From Polyangiaceae bacterium (GTDB lineage: Bacteria; Myxococcota_A; Polyangia; Polyangiales; Polyangiaceae): a stretch of 64,000 nucleotides of DNA. The notes beneath the pieces were generated by a model. That model had not been told where the DNA came from and did no database searches. It worked only from the letters and a program-made list of their open reading frames with translations. Shown here in pieces: positions 40,342 to 49,036 of this stretch. Position 1 is the stretch's first letter. Every line of letters starts with the position of its first letter. The stretch is from assembly GCA_020846005.1 (NCBI GenBank), contig JADLEQ010000054.1, forward strand, positions 54,208 to 118,207, written 5' to 3'. Both the position numbers and the translations under genes were made by a program.

Positions 40342-41022
40342 GTGCAACGACCTCGGCGTCTCGCGCTCGCGCTCCTGGTAGCCTGGGGCGTGAGCGGCGT
40401 CGCGGGGGCTGCGCGCGCCGAGGCCTCGGATCGGGCGGTCGTCGAGCGCCTGGCGCGCATCGAGCGGGTGCTCGCCGCGGAGGCGCCGGCCGCGCGCGCG
40501 TGGCGGACCTCATGGCTCGTGACCTACGGCGGGTTGACGGCCGTCCAGGGCGCCGGCGCCCTCGTGCTCGAGGATCGCGGCCGATCGATCGATCTCGCCG
40601 TGGGCGCGGCGAAGTCTGCGCTCGGCTTCGGCGCGGTGCTGCTGCGCCCGTGGAGCCCGGTGACGGCGGTCGCCCGACTTCGCGCGCTGCCCGAGGGGAC
40701 GCCCGCGGAGCGCCGGGCGAAGCTGCGCGAGGCCGAGCGCTTGCTCGACGAGGCGGCAGCCGACGAGGAGCGCGGGGTCGGCTGGCTCGCGCGGATCGCG
40801 GGCAACGTCGTCAACCTCGCAGGGATGACGTACCTCTTCATCGCGCACCAGCGCTACGCGAGCGGCTGGCTCTCGCTCCCGACGGGACTCGCCGTGGGCG
40901 AGCTCCAGCTCCGCACCCAGCCGGTCGGCGCGATGCGAGCCCAGCGCTCGCTCGGCGTGGGGGTGGTCGTCCAGCCGGCGGCGTCCCAGGGCTGGACGGT
41001 CGGCCTCGTCGCGCCGTGGTAG
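40342..41022 (+). CDS. Hypothetical exported membrane-associated protein
   Basis: 226 aa from a GTG start. An N-terminal signal peptide (RRLALALLVAWGVSGVAGAARAEA) gives cleavage near residue 27. The mature protein has amphipathic helices and two hydrophobic stretches near residues 70-85 and 140-170 (GNVVNLAGMTYLFIAHQRYASG), so it may be membrane-associated. No family motif is recognised. The next ~210 bases to the protease locus contain only the candidate promoter noted there. Confidence 0.65.
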   Translation: MQRPRRLALALLVAWGVSGVAGAARAEASDRAVVERLARIERVLAAEAPAARAWRTSWLVTYGGLTAVQGAGALVLEDRGRSIDLAVGAAKSALGFGAVLLRPWSPVTAVARLRALPEGTPAERRAKLREAERLLDEAAADEERGVGWLARIAGNVVNLAGMTYLFIAHQRYASGWLSLPTGLAVGELQLRTQPVGAMRAQRSLGVGVVVQPAASQGWTVGLVAPW

Positions 41023-41165
41023 CGGGCGCCCTCAGCCGAGGGCCGTGCGTCTCGAGGCGCGCCGCCCCCCGGCACGCGAGTCGCCGCGCGCCCCGCTCGC
41101 TGAGCGCCGCCTACCCGTCGCGCGGCCGGACTCTGGACAGGGACGCGCGCGGGCGGACTCCCGGG

Positions 41166-41195
41166 TTGACCCGCGCCCGGGTGGAGTGGCACACT
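41166..41195 (+). promoter_or_regulatory. Candidate promoter of the protease locus
   Basis: TTGACC (41166-41171), 18-bp spacer, CACACT (41190-41195), then 39 bases to the ATG at 41235, which has a GGGAGG ribosome-binding site. The -35 is good and the -10 is weak. Confidence 0.35.
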
Positions 41196-41234
41196 CCGCC
41201 GAGACGACGGGTGGGCTCAGCGGGAGGTAGGGAG

Positions 41235-43608
41235 ATGCACGAAGCCAGCAGCCAGCAGCCAGCAGCCAGCAGCCAGCGCTTCGCGCGGGGCGGCAGGGCA
41301 CGCGAGCGCGCCGGCGGTTCGGCCCAGCCAGCGTCGCCGTCCTGATGCTCGCGGCATGCGGTCCGCGGGATCGGCCGCCGCCGGATGAGGCGACGGCGCG
41401 GCAGGCCCAGCCCATCTGGAACGGCCTCGAGTACACGCAGGCGGACGCAGCAGCGAACGGCCTGGTGCGGTTCAACCCCGTGGTGACGTACCCGCCCGAC
41501 CCTCTCACCTACGTCGAGACCGGGAGCGGCTCACTCCTCACGCCTGAGTGGGTACTCACGGCCGCGCACGTCGTCATCGACGAAGGCTCCGATGGAGTGA
41601 CGTGCGTGCGTCCAGCGGCACTCCACCCCTCCGAGAACATGGCCATGTCGCTTGGAACGCCGAACCCCGGTCCGGGCACCAGGTACGCCGACCGCGTTGT
41701 CGTGCACCCGAAGTACAGGCCGGCGTGTCGGGGTGTGCGCGATGCCCTCCCCTACGACGTCGCGCTGGTGCACCTCGCCGAGCCGTTCCCCGGGGTGCCG
41801 CCGGAGCGGTTCCAGCCGATCAGCGCCGCCCCGCCGCGCAGTCGAACTTCATCCAGCGGTGCCGCGGCTACGGCCAACCGGCGCCGGGCAGCTACGTGGA
41901 GCTCTTCTTCTGGGTCGAGTCCGCGGGCGGCTACGGCAGCCAGAAGTTCAGCCCCCTCGGCTCGGCGTCCATGGGGCTGGCGGTCGCCGCAGGCGATTTC
42001 GACGGCGACGGACGAGACGATCTCGCGTTCGGAGCACCGAGCGAGCTCGACTGGGGCGGTGATCACTTCCCAGACGGAGCCGTGTTTACCATCCAGGGCT
42101 CGCCCTCGCTCCGCACCGAGATCACGAGCTGGACCCCTTGGTCGGTGATCGATCCGGCGGACCTCGGCATCACCGGCGGTGACCGCGAGGTCTGCCCCAT
42201 CGGCAGCGGGCTCGACTGCACGACGTTGCGCAGCGCGGCCTTCGGCTACGCCACGACCACGGGCGACTTCGACTGCGACGGCCGCGAAGATCTCGCGATC
42301 GGCGCGCCGGCGGCGGTGGCGGACGGGAGCCTGGTCGCGGGCGCCGTGGGTGTGGTCTACGGGGGCGCGGCCGGGCTCGGCGTCGGGCGGACGCAGACGT
42401 TCACCCGCTCGTCCCTCGGCATCGGCGAGCGCTCGCGCGAGACGGACGGATTCGGGCAAGAGCTGGCGGCGGGGAACTTCGACGGCGACGTCTTCCAGGG
42501 GCGGCCCTGCGTCGATCTGGCCGTGGCATCCGCCGACCTCGACTCCAACGCAGGAGGGGTCTACGTGCTCTCCGGCAGCCCCTCGGGCCTCGCGGCGGCG
42601 CCGGCCGTGACGCTCGAGGGCTCGGAGCAGGCGCCCGCGGTTCGCGCGCTCCACCTCGGGCAGGGCGGCCTGCCCTCCCCGGCGCCCAGCACGGCCGGCG
42701 CGCTCTTTGGCAGCTCGCTCGCGATCACGCGCGCCGACGGCGACCGCTACGACGATCTCGTGATCGGCTCGCCGGGCGACGACGACGCGAAGGGCAAACT
42801 GTACGTCCTGCGCGGATCGGCGCTCGGGCTCACGGCGGTCGATCACGTCACCCTCACGAGGGGAGCGGCCGCCGTGGGGGCGGGCGGCGGCTACTTCGGA
42901 GGAGACTGGTTCGGCGTGACCGTGAGCGCGACCGCAGCCGGGGTCGTGCAGGGCGCGGCGCTCGCGGACGTGGTGCCGCTAGATGGCAGTGAGGCGGTCG
43001 CGGGCGCCGGGCTGGTGCGGGTGGTCGAGGTGATCGATACGGCGGCCCTCTCGTTCGGGCGCACTTACGCCTTCACCGAGGAGAGCGGCTCCAACGACGC
43101 GAGCGGGCAGTGGACCCTGCGCGAGAGCGGGCACCACGGCGTCGCCATGCTCGAGCCACGGCCGGCGTTCGTCCGGGGGCGGCAGCGCCCGGCGCGGTTC
43201 TCGCTCGAGACCTGGCCGACCTCGGGTGGCGTGCTCCTCCCGCGCACTGCGCCCGACTGCGCCGGCGCGACGGCCACGCCCAACACACTCTGGCCGCCCA
43301 CGTTCGGGTTCGTGGGCGTCCAGGTCGGCGTCGCGCACCCGGCGGGCATCGGCGTGACGGTCGAGATCACGGGCGTGCGCCAGGACGAGCGGCGGGGCCT
43401 GCTGCCGGACGCGCGCCTCCGAGGGGGCGGGGCGGTCGCGCTCCGGGCCGAGCGGCGGTTCTTCCTCGACGGGCGCGTGTACCACGTGGCCTACCGCGCC
43501 ACCGCCGCCTCCGGCGTGAGCTGCGAGGGGGAGGTGCTGGTCTGCGTCCCCGTGCACTCCGGGGGCACCTGCGTCGATGGCGGCGCGCGCTGGAGCTCGA
43601 CGCCGTGA
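41235..43608 (+). pseudogene. Frameshifted trypsin-like/FG-GAP lipoprotein (possibly phase-variable)
   Basis: As written the reading frame is broken. The ATG at 41235 (GGGAGG upstream) enters the 7-bp repeat and stops at 41343. The frame carrying RRRFGPASVAVLMLAACGP, a good lipoprotein signal, is joined to that ATG only if the tract has six copies (or three), not five. Downstream it encodes a trypsin-like N-half (LTAAHVV with His, PYDVALVHL with Asp), then shifts at 41822-41845; the new frame gives four FG-GAP repeats (GDFDGDGRDDLAFGAP, GDFDCDGREDLAIGAP) to 43608. No GDSGG segment is found in any frame. The stop overlaps the serpin GTG start. Confidence 0.75.
41244..41278 (+). repeat. 7-bp simple sequence repeat after a start codon
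   Basis: Five consecutive copies of GCCAGCA (the last is GCCAGCG) begin 9 bases after the ATG at 41235. A 7-bp unit is not a multiple of three, so slippage would switch the reading frame of whatever follows. It is the only heptanucleotide tract of this kind seen in the window. Confidence 0.92.
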
Positions 43609-45002
43609 GGCGCGCCAGGCCCCTCCCCGCCGCGCTGGCCGCGACGAAGCGAGCGCGGCCACGCTGGTGTGCCGCGCTCTCGGCCACCTGCATCGCCTTG
43701 GCGCTGGCGGTGTCGTGCGGTGGAGGCAGCGCGGGTGTGGCCTCGCGACCCGGCGAGCGGCGCGCGGGCGGCGCGCCGGCCGCCTTCAGCGGGGCACCAC
43801 CCGCCGCGAGCGCCCGCGCGGAGCCCGAGGTGGAGCTGCCGGATCCGATCGACCGCGATCCGCCGGAGCCGCCCGAGGCGCCCGGCGCGAAGGTGGAGCC
43901 GTCGCCGGCCGCGCTCGGGCTGGCGCAGCAGCGGTTCGCCTATGCGTTCCACCGCGAGCTCGGCGGCAAGCCGAGCGATTCGACGGTGTTCTCGCCGCTG
44001 AGCCTGCACCTCGCGCTCACGATGCTGTACGGCGCCGCTGCCGGGGAGACGGCGGCCGAGCTCAGGCGCGCGCTGGGGCTGCCGGACGATCCGATGGAGC
44101 CCCACGGGTGGTACCGGAGCTACTTGGCGTGGAGCCGGCAGGACCGCACGGGGGGTGAGAAGGGGCTGCGCCTGGGCAATCGCCTGTGGACGAGCGGCGT
44201 TGCGCCGGAGTACCGCGACTTGCTGGCCGGGGACTACGGGGCAGGCTTCTCGCCGCTGTCCGGCGGCGATCCCAAGGCACGCATCGACCGCTGGATCGCC
44301 TGGGTCACGCGCGGGCGCATCAAGCGTCTCCCGTTCGCGCTGACCCCGGGGACGGGGACGGTGCTGGTCAACGCGCTGTTGCTCGATCTCGCGTGGGCGA
44401 GCCCGTTCTCGGAGAAGCGTACGAAGCCTGGGCCCTTCCGCGTGGACTTCGCGCGCGAGGAGCCCCGCGAGCTGATGCACGGCGGCATGGCGGGGAGGTA
44501 CGCGAGCGAGGGGGGCGTCGAGTATGCCTCGTTGCCCTACAAGGCGGTGGGCCGGGCGAGCTGGCGGCTGCTCGTGGCGGTGCCAGAGGGGCCCGGGCAG
44601 CTGGGCGAGGCGGAGCGGCGCGCCATCGGGGAGACGAGCGCGACCCTGGCGGCGCTCCGGCCCGCCAAGCTGCGCCTGGTGATGCCGAAGTTTCGGATCG
44701 ATTTCGCGAGTAGGGTGCGATGGGTCCTCTATCGGCAGGGGATTGAACAGGCCATGGACCCACAGCGCGCCCGCCTACCCGGGATCTCGGGTGAGATGTA
44801 CGTCGAGGACGTGGTCCACGGCGCATCGATCGAGGTCAAGGAGAGCGGGACCATCGCGGCGGCGGCGACCGTCATCACGGTGGGAGGCATCAGCGACGAC
44901 GGCGTGCCGACGGTGGAGCTCGTGGTCGACCGCCCGTTCTTCTACGCGCTGGTGGACGAGGCGACCGGCGTCGTCGTGGTGGCGGGGCGCTACGCGGGGT
45001 AG
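43605..45002 (+). CDS. Serpin-family lipoprotein
   Basis: 465 aa from a GTG overlapping the previous stop (GTGA). The signal ends in LAVSC (Cys near 38), then an acidic Pro-rich linker (to 100). The serpin fold follows: FHRELGGKPSDSTVFSPLSL (s6B/hB), LTMLYGAAAGETAAEL, NALLLDLAWASPF, and GEMYVEDVVHGASIEVKESG. The reactive-centre hinge ESGTIAAAAT (near 410-420) has the small residues of inhibitory serpins, and DRPFFYALVD closes the fold. The cleavage site lies in ITVGGISDDG; specificity cannot be predicted. Its coupling to a protease gene suggests it controls that enzyme or the cell's own proteases. Confidence 0.92.
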   Translation: MRRARPLPAALAATKRARPRWCAALSATCIALALAVSCGGGSAGVASRPGERRAGGAPAAFSGAPPAASARAEPEVELPDPIDRDPPEPPEAPGAKVEPSPAALGLAQQRFAYAFHRELGGKPSDSTVFSPLSLHLALTMLYGAAAGETAAELRRALGLPDDPMEPHGWYRSYLAWSRQDRTGGEKGLRLGNRLWTSGVAPEYRDLLAGDYGAGFSPLSGGDPKARIDRWIAWVTRGRIKRLPFALTPGTGTVLVNALLLDLAWASPFSEKRTKPGPFRVDFAREEPRELMHGGMAGRYASEGGVEYASLPYKAVGRASWRLLVAVPEGPGQLGEAERRAIGETSATLAALRPAKLRLVMPKFRIDFASRVRWVLYRQGIEQAMDPQRARLPGISGEMYVEDVVHGASIEVKESGTIAAAATVITVGGISDDGVPTVELVVDRPFFYALVDEATGVVVVAGRYAG

Positions 45003-45230
45003 CGGTCGGGGGTGGGTGAGCGCGCGACGCCTCGGGGCGGAGGCGCCGTGTGGCTCCCCCTCGAGGCGACCCGGCCTGCGCCACCGGTGTCGCGATCTTG
45101 GCCCGGGGAGCGGCGAGCGCGCACCCGCGAGGGCGGCTGCCCGTTGAAGTGCGCGCGCCGGGCGCGCCCGGCTGGTACCACCCGGGGGTGGTATGGCGAG
45201 TCCGCGCGGACGCAGCGGTCGTTCCTACTA

Positions 45231-45250
45231 TCCCCCCTACTCTTGGGGGA
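45231..45250. terminator. Weak hairpin after the serpin
   Basis: TCCCCC (45231-45236), 8-base loop, GGGGGA (45245-45250). It lies in a 344-bp gap (45003-45346) that otherwise holds no gene, repeat or promoter that I can support. There is no T-run. Confidence 0.3.
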
Positions 45251-45346
45251 GGAGGAGTGCGGGCGCGAGCTCAACCCGTGCCCGCCGGTCGGCCCCGCCT
45301 GCTGGACTCCCGCCGACGGCCGCCCTCCACCGGATCAGCGCTACCC

Positions 45347-45544
45347 GTGACCGCGCGCCCGGCCCTCCTCGTCTCGATGCTGCTCGCGGGCTGCGGCGGT
45401 GAGGCGGTCGACTCGGCGCCCGGCTCCGGCGGAGCGGGCGGTCCGGCGGGCGCGGGAGCTGCTCCCGGCGTTCGGCCGCCGTGCGCCGGGGACCGACCCC
45501 CACCTGCGATCCCTGCTGGGGCGCGGGCGCTCACTTCCCGGTGA
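45347..45544 (+). CDS. Short lipoprotein, possibly a truncated gene
   Basis: 65 aa from a GTG start. The lipoprotein signal ends in LLAGC, followed by the Gly/Ala/Pro linker usual for lipoproteins in this genome, then it stops after 50 residues without any domain. This looks like the front end of a larger lost protein, though small lipoproteins occur. It overlaps the 3' end of the convergent zinc-ribbon gene by 14 bp. I see no ribosome-binding site of note. Confidence 0.45.
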   Translation: MTARPALLVSMLLAGCGGEAVDSAPGSGGAGGPAGAGAAPGVRPPCAGDRPPPAIPAGARALTSR

Positions 45545-46820
45545 GGCACCCGCTCGCGCGCAGGTTGCGCGCTCCGACGACCGTCGTGCCGTCGAGCTCG
45601 AGCGAGCGCGGCGCGCGGGTGAAGCGGAGCGCCTCGCGGCCGCGGATCGTGCCGGCCTTGCCCGTGATCTCCGCGTTGTACGAGGCGCACACGGCCGCGC
45701 CCTCGCTCTCCACCGTGGCGTCGCGGATCGTGAGCTCCAGGTTGAGCCCCGCCTGGAGCGCGACCTTCCTGCCGTGCAGGCGGCTCTTGGTGCCCAGGCG
45801 GAGCTTGGCGTTCGACTCCGCGCGGGCGCCGACGTCCCCGCCGTCGAGGGTCGTGTCCTCGGCGTCGATCTCGAGGTTGCTCCCTGCGTCGATCGCGTTC
45901 TCCTTGGCGGTCGCCTTCGTCCCGCCCGAGAGCTTCAGCTTGGGGTTGAGCTTGGCGCGGATCGCCGCCTCGCCGCCCTCGAACGTCGAGCCGGACACCT
46001 CGACGCCCAGGTTGTGCTCGGCCTCGATGGCGGTGCGACCGCCGCGGAGCACGAGCTGCCGGCCGTTCACCTTGGCGTTCATGCTGGCCCGGAGCGCGTG
46101 ATCGCGCGCGGTGATTGTCCCGCCACGGGCCTGCACGGCGAGGTTCGGGCCGGCGTGGACGCCGGCGCTGACCCCCTCAAGGCGTGAGTCCTCCACCTCG
46201 AGCTTGGCGTTCGCTCCGACCTCGATCGCCTGCTCGCCGCCCTTCACCACGGACTGCCCCTTCACGATCACGCGGGCGTTCGAGTCCAGCTTCACCGCGG
46301 TCGTCGCCCCCTCGAGCGTGCTGTTGACGATGGTGAGCTCGACGGAGGTTTCTCCCGCGACCACCACGTCGCCCTTCAGCTTGCTGTCCCGGATCGTGAT
46401 CTTGCAGAGCGCGCCCGCCTGGAGGACGGTCCCCTTGCCCTCGAACGTCTTGCCGACGATCTCGACGCTCTGGTTCGGCGCGCAGGTGAACGGGAGCGTG
46501 ACCTCGCCGACCCCGCCGGCCTGCAACCCCAGCGCGACCACGTCGCGCGCGCGGGCGCGGAACGCCGCCAGGCCCGCGAACACGCCGCCCCCGAGGACCG
46601 GAACGAACGTCGCGGCGGCGATCACGAACATGTGCGCGCGCCCGCTCGCCGGGTTCACGTAGAGCGTCGTCCGCGGCACCCCCGTGGGCGGCGGCGCCTG
46701 CTTCGTCCACTCGACGTGGATCGTCTGCCCACAGTACTGGCACGGGACGTCGGCGGCGCCCCGCTCGAGGGGCAGCGGCGCGCCGCAGTTCGGGCAGAGC
46801 TTCTTGAAGACGCGGGCCAC
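45531..46820 (-). CDS. Zinc-ribbon membrane protein with right-handed beta-helix repeats
   Basis: 429 aa from the GTG at 46820, chosen because TAGCGT (46828-46833) is 7 bases upstream. Residues 8-32 form a zinc ribbon (CPNCG and CQYCG). A hydrophobic span near 68-90 (AAATFVPVLGGGVFAGL) probably anchors it. From residue 110 to the end, ~14 short beta repeats each carry a Asn/Lys/Leu pattern (NAKLEVEDSRLEGV, NLAVQARGGTITA, NPKLKLSGGTK), as in parallel beta-helices. A zinc ribbon before a beta-helix is an unusual layout. Function is unknown. It is divergent from the TonB-dependent receptor. Confidence 0.72.
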   Translation of the reverse strand: MARVFKKLCPNCGAPLPLERGAADVPCQYCGQTIHVEWTKQAPPPTGVPRTTLYVNPASGRAHMFVIAAATFVPVLGGGVFAGLAAFRARARDVVALGLQAGGVGEVTLPFTCAPNQSVEIVGKTFEGKGTVLQAGALCKITIRDSKLKGDVVVAGETSVELTIVNSTLEGATTAVKLDSNARVIVKGQSVVKGGEQAIEVGANAKLEVEDSRLEGVSAGVHAGPNLAVQARGGTITARDHALRASMNAKVNGRQLVLRGGRTAIEAEHNLGVEVSGSTFEGGEAAIRAKLNPKLKLSGGTKATAKENAIDAGSNLEIDAEDTTLDGGDVGARAESNAKLRLGTKSRLHGRKVALQAGLNLELTIRDATVESEGAAVCASYNAEITGKAGTIRGREALRFTRAPRSLELDGTTVVGARNLRASGCLTGK

Positions 46821-46827
46821 GGCGCAC

Positions 46828-46833
46828 ACGCTA
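46828..46833 (-). promoter_or_regulatory. -10-like box of the zinc-ribbon gene
   Basis: TAGCGT on the minus strand, 7 bases before the GTG at 46820; no convincing -35. Confidence 0.35.
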
Positions 46834-46960
46834 ACACGGCCGCACAGCTCCGAATGAACGGTCTGCGCGGCTCCGGGCACGGAGGGCCGAACGCGGGCGA
46901 ACGGCCCGCTCGGGCCCCGGCGCTTCGCGGGGGTCCCTGTCGTTCGGAGAGGAGCGCCTC

Positions 46961-49036
46961 GTGCGTGTCGTTCCCTGGGTCCCCTTCACCCTCGCTGCCG
47001 GCGTGTTCGGCCTCACCTGTGCGGGCGGCGCGCTCGCCCAGGACTCACCTGGCGCCGACGCCGCCGCGCGCGAACCCGCCGCGGAGCCGTCGGACACCCC
47101 CGGCGAAGAGGTCCCTCTGGAGGACGACGAGTACGGCGCGACCGCGGAGGTCGAGGGCGCGCCGCCCGAGCCCGCCGAGCGCACGATCTCGCGCGAGCGG
47201 CTGACGACGACCGCCGGCACGCGTGGCGACGCTCTGCTCGCGGTGGAGACCCTCCCTGGGGTGGGGCGGACGAGCGGCGACGCCCGCCCGGTGCTCCGTG
47301 GCGCGGCCCAGGAGGACAGCCAGGCGTACGTCGACGGCATCCCGATCCCGCAGCTCTTCCACTTCGGCGGCGTCACGAGCACGTTCTCCTCGCGCCTGCT
47401 GGACCGCGTGACGCTGCAGCCGAGCAACTTCCCCGCCCGGTACGGACGCGTGACGGGCGGGGTGGTCGAGGGGCGGATCCGCTCCCCGCGGCGCGACGGC
47501 CTGCACGGCGTCGTCGACGTGAGCCTCGTCGACTCCTCCGTCCTCGCGGAGGGCCCCCTGGGCGGCGGCACGGGCGTGGCCTTCGGCGCCCGGCGGAGCA
47601 ACCTGGACGCCGCCTTCGAGGCCTTCGTCCCCGAGGACGCATACCGGGTCGTCGCCGCGCCGGTCTACTGGGACTACCAGGGCATGGTCGAGCACGACCT
47701 CGGCGAGGACCACACGCTGCGCCTGCTGGCGTTCGGGTCGCGCGATCAGATCGAGCTCGTCTTCGCCACGCCCGCCGACGAGGATCCATCGCTCCGCGGC
47801 TCCGTGGGCGGCACCCTGGAGTACCACCGCGTGCAGGCGCGCGGGACGGGTCGCGCCACTCGGACCGCGACCTACGAGCTCGGCGTGACGGTCGGGCGCT
47901 TCCACGTGCTGCAGCAGATCGGGCCGCTCTACCAGGAGTTCGCCAAGGACGAGCTCTTCGTCCTCGGTGAGTGGCGCCAGTCGCTCGGCGCGCAGCTCGA
48001 CGTGAACCTCGGCCTCGACGTGGCGGCCTCGTACTGGGACGCTCGCTACCGCGGGCCGCAGCCCGGGCAATTCGAGGGGGATCCGAGCGGCCGCGAGCCC
48101 ATCGGCGCGCGCCGCGAGCTCCGCTCGAGCGCGTCGGCGAACCTCGAGCAGCCCGCGGCGTGGATCGAGCTCGCGTGGCGCCCGTCGTCGCGGGTGACGA
48201 TCGTCCCCGCGCTCCGGGTCGATCACTTCGCGCAGCTCGGCGTGACGACGTTCGATCCGCGGCTGTCGGCGCGCGCCCGGGTCGCTGCGCGCACCACGCT
48301 GAAGAGCGGCGTCGGCCTCTACACCCAGCCGCCCGAGTTCTGGCAGACGCTACCCGAGGTCGGCAACCCGGACGTGGGACCGTTCCGCGCCCTGCACCTG
48401 ACCACCGGCGTCGAGCGGGAGCTCCGCCCCTCCCTGCGGGGCGGCGTGGACCTGTTCGCGCGCACGATGTTCGACCGCATCGTCGCGACCGAGGGCAGCC
48501 GCCCGCCCTTCTACGAGAACGACGGCTGGGGTCGCGCGTACGGCGTCGAGACGTACGTCGACGGCGAGGTGGCGCCGGGCCACACCGTGCTCGCCGCCTA
48601 CACGCTGTCGCGCAGCGAGCGGCGCGATCGGAACGACCCGCTCCGTCCGTTCGACAAGGACCAGCCTCACGTCCTCTCGCTGACCACGAGCCACGACCTG
48701 GGCGCGGGCTGGAGCGCGGGGACACGCTTCCGCCTCGTGAGCGGCAACCCGCAGACGCCGGTGCGGGGCACCGTCTACGACGCCAGCCTCGACCTCTACC
48801 GTCCCGTGTACGGGCCCACGGGCTCCGAGCGCGACCCGACCTTCCACCAGCTCGACCTGCGCCTCGAGAAGCAGTTCCGCGTGGGCTCCGGCCGCATCGC
48901 CGCGTACCTCGAGGTGCAGAACGCCTACCTCTCCGAAAACCCGGAGGGGTACCGCTACGCGTACGACTACTCCCGCCGCGAGCCCGTGTCGGGGGTGCCG
49001 ATCCTGCCCAACCTGGGGATCCGAGGAGAGCTATGA
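46961..49036 (+). CDS. TonB-dependent outer-membrane receptor
   Basis: 691 aa from a GTG with GAGAGGAG upstream. Signal peptide to residue 26. The plug domain has DALLAVETLPGVGRTSGDARPVLRGAAQEDSQAYVDGIPI and RYGRVTGGVVEGRIR, the usual plug signatures. The remaining ~450 residues alternate as a barrel of Arg/Tyr-rich strands and end near the C-terminus with GVPILPNLGIRGEL. No TonB box was clearly picked out; EDDEYGATAEVEG near 55 may hold it. No substrate is evident. It heads a coupled run with a lipoprotein and ExbB-ExbD-TonB. Confidence 0.9.
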   Translation: MRVVPWVPFTLAAGVFGLTCAGGALAQDSPGADAAAREPAAEPSDTPGEEVPLEDDEYGATAEVEGAPPEPAERTISRERLTTTAGTRGDALLAVETLPGVGRTSGDARPVLRGAAQEDSQAYVDGIPIPQLFHFGGVTSTFSSRLLDRVTLQPSNFPARYGRVTGGVVEGRIRSPRRDGLHGVVDVSLVDSSVLAEGPLGGGTGVAFGARRSNLDAAFEAFVPEDAYRVVAAPVYWDYQGMVEHDLGEDHTLRLLAFGSRDQIELVFATPADEDPSLRGSVGGTLEYHRVQARGTGRATRTATYELGVTVGRFHVLQQIGPLYQEFAKDELFVLGEWRQSLGAQLDVNLGLDVAASYWDARYRGPQPGQFEGDPSGREPIGARRELRSSASANLEQPAAWIELAWRPSSRVTIVPALRVDHFAQLGVTTFDPRLSARARVAARTTLKSGVGLYTQPPEFWQTLPEVGNPDVGPFRALHLTTGVERELRPSLRGGVDLFARTMFDRIVATEGSRPPFYENDGWGRAYGVETYVDGEVAPGHTVLAAYTLSRSERRDRNDPLRPFDKDQPHVLSLTTSHDLGAGWSAGTRFRLVSGNPQTPVRGTVYDASLDLYRPVYGPTGSERDPTFHQLDLRLEKQFRVGSGRIAAYLEVQNAYLSENPEGYRYAYDYSRREPVSGVPILPNLGIRGEL

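Noticed and set aside
41187..41201. TGGCAC upstream of the protease locus as a sigma-54 promoter
   Set aside because: The GG-to-GC distance is not 10 bases and no TTGC-like -12 follows; a sigma-70 reading (TTGACC) is better.
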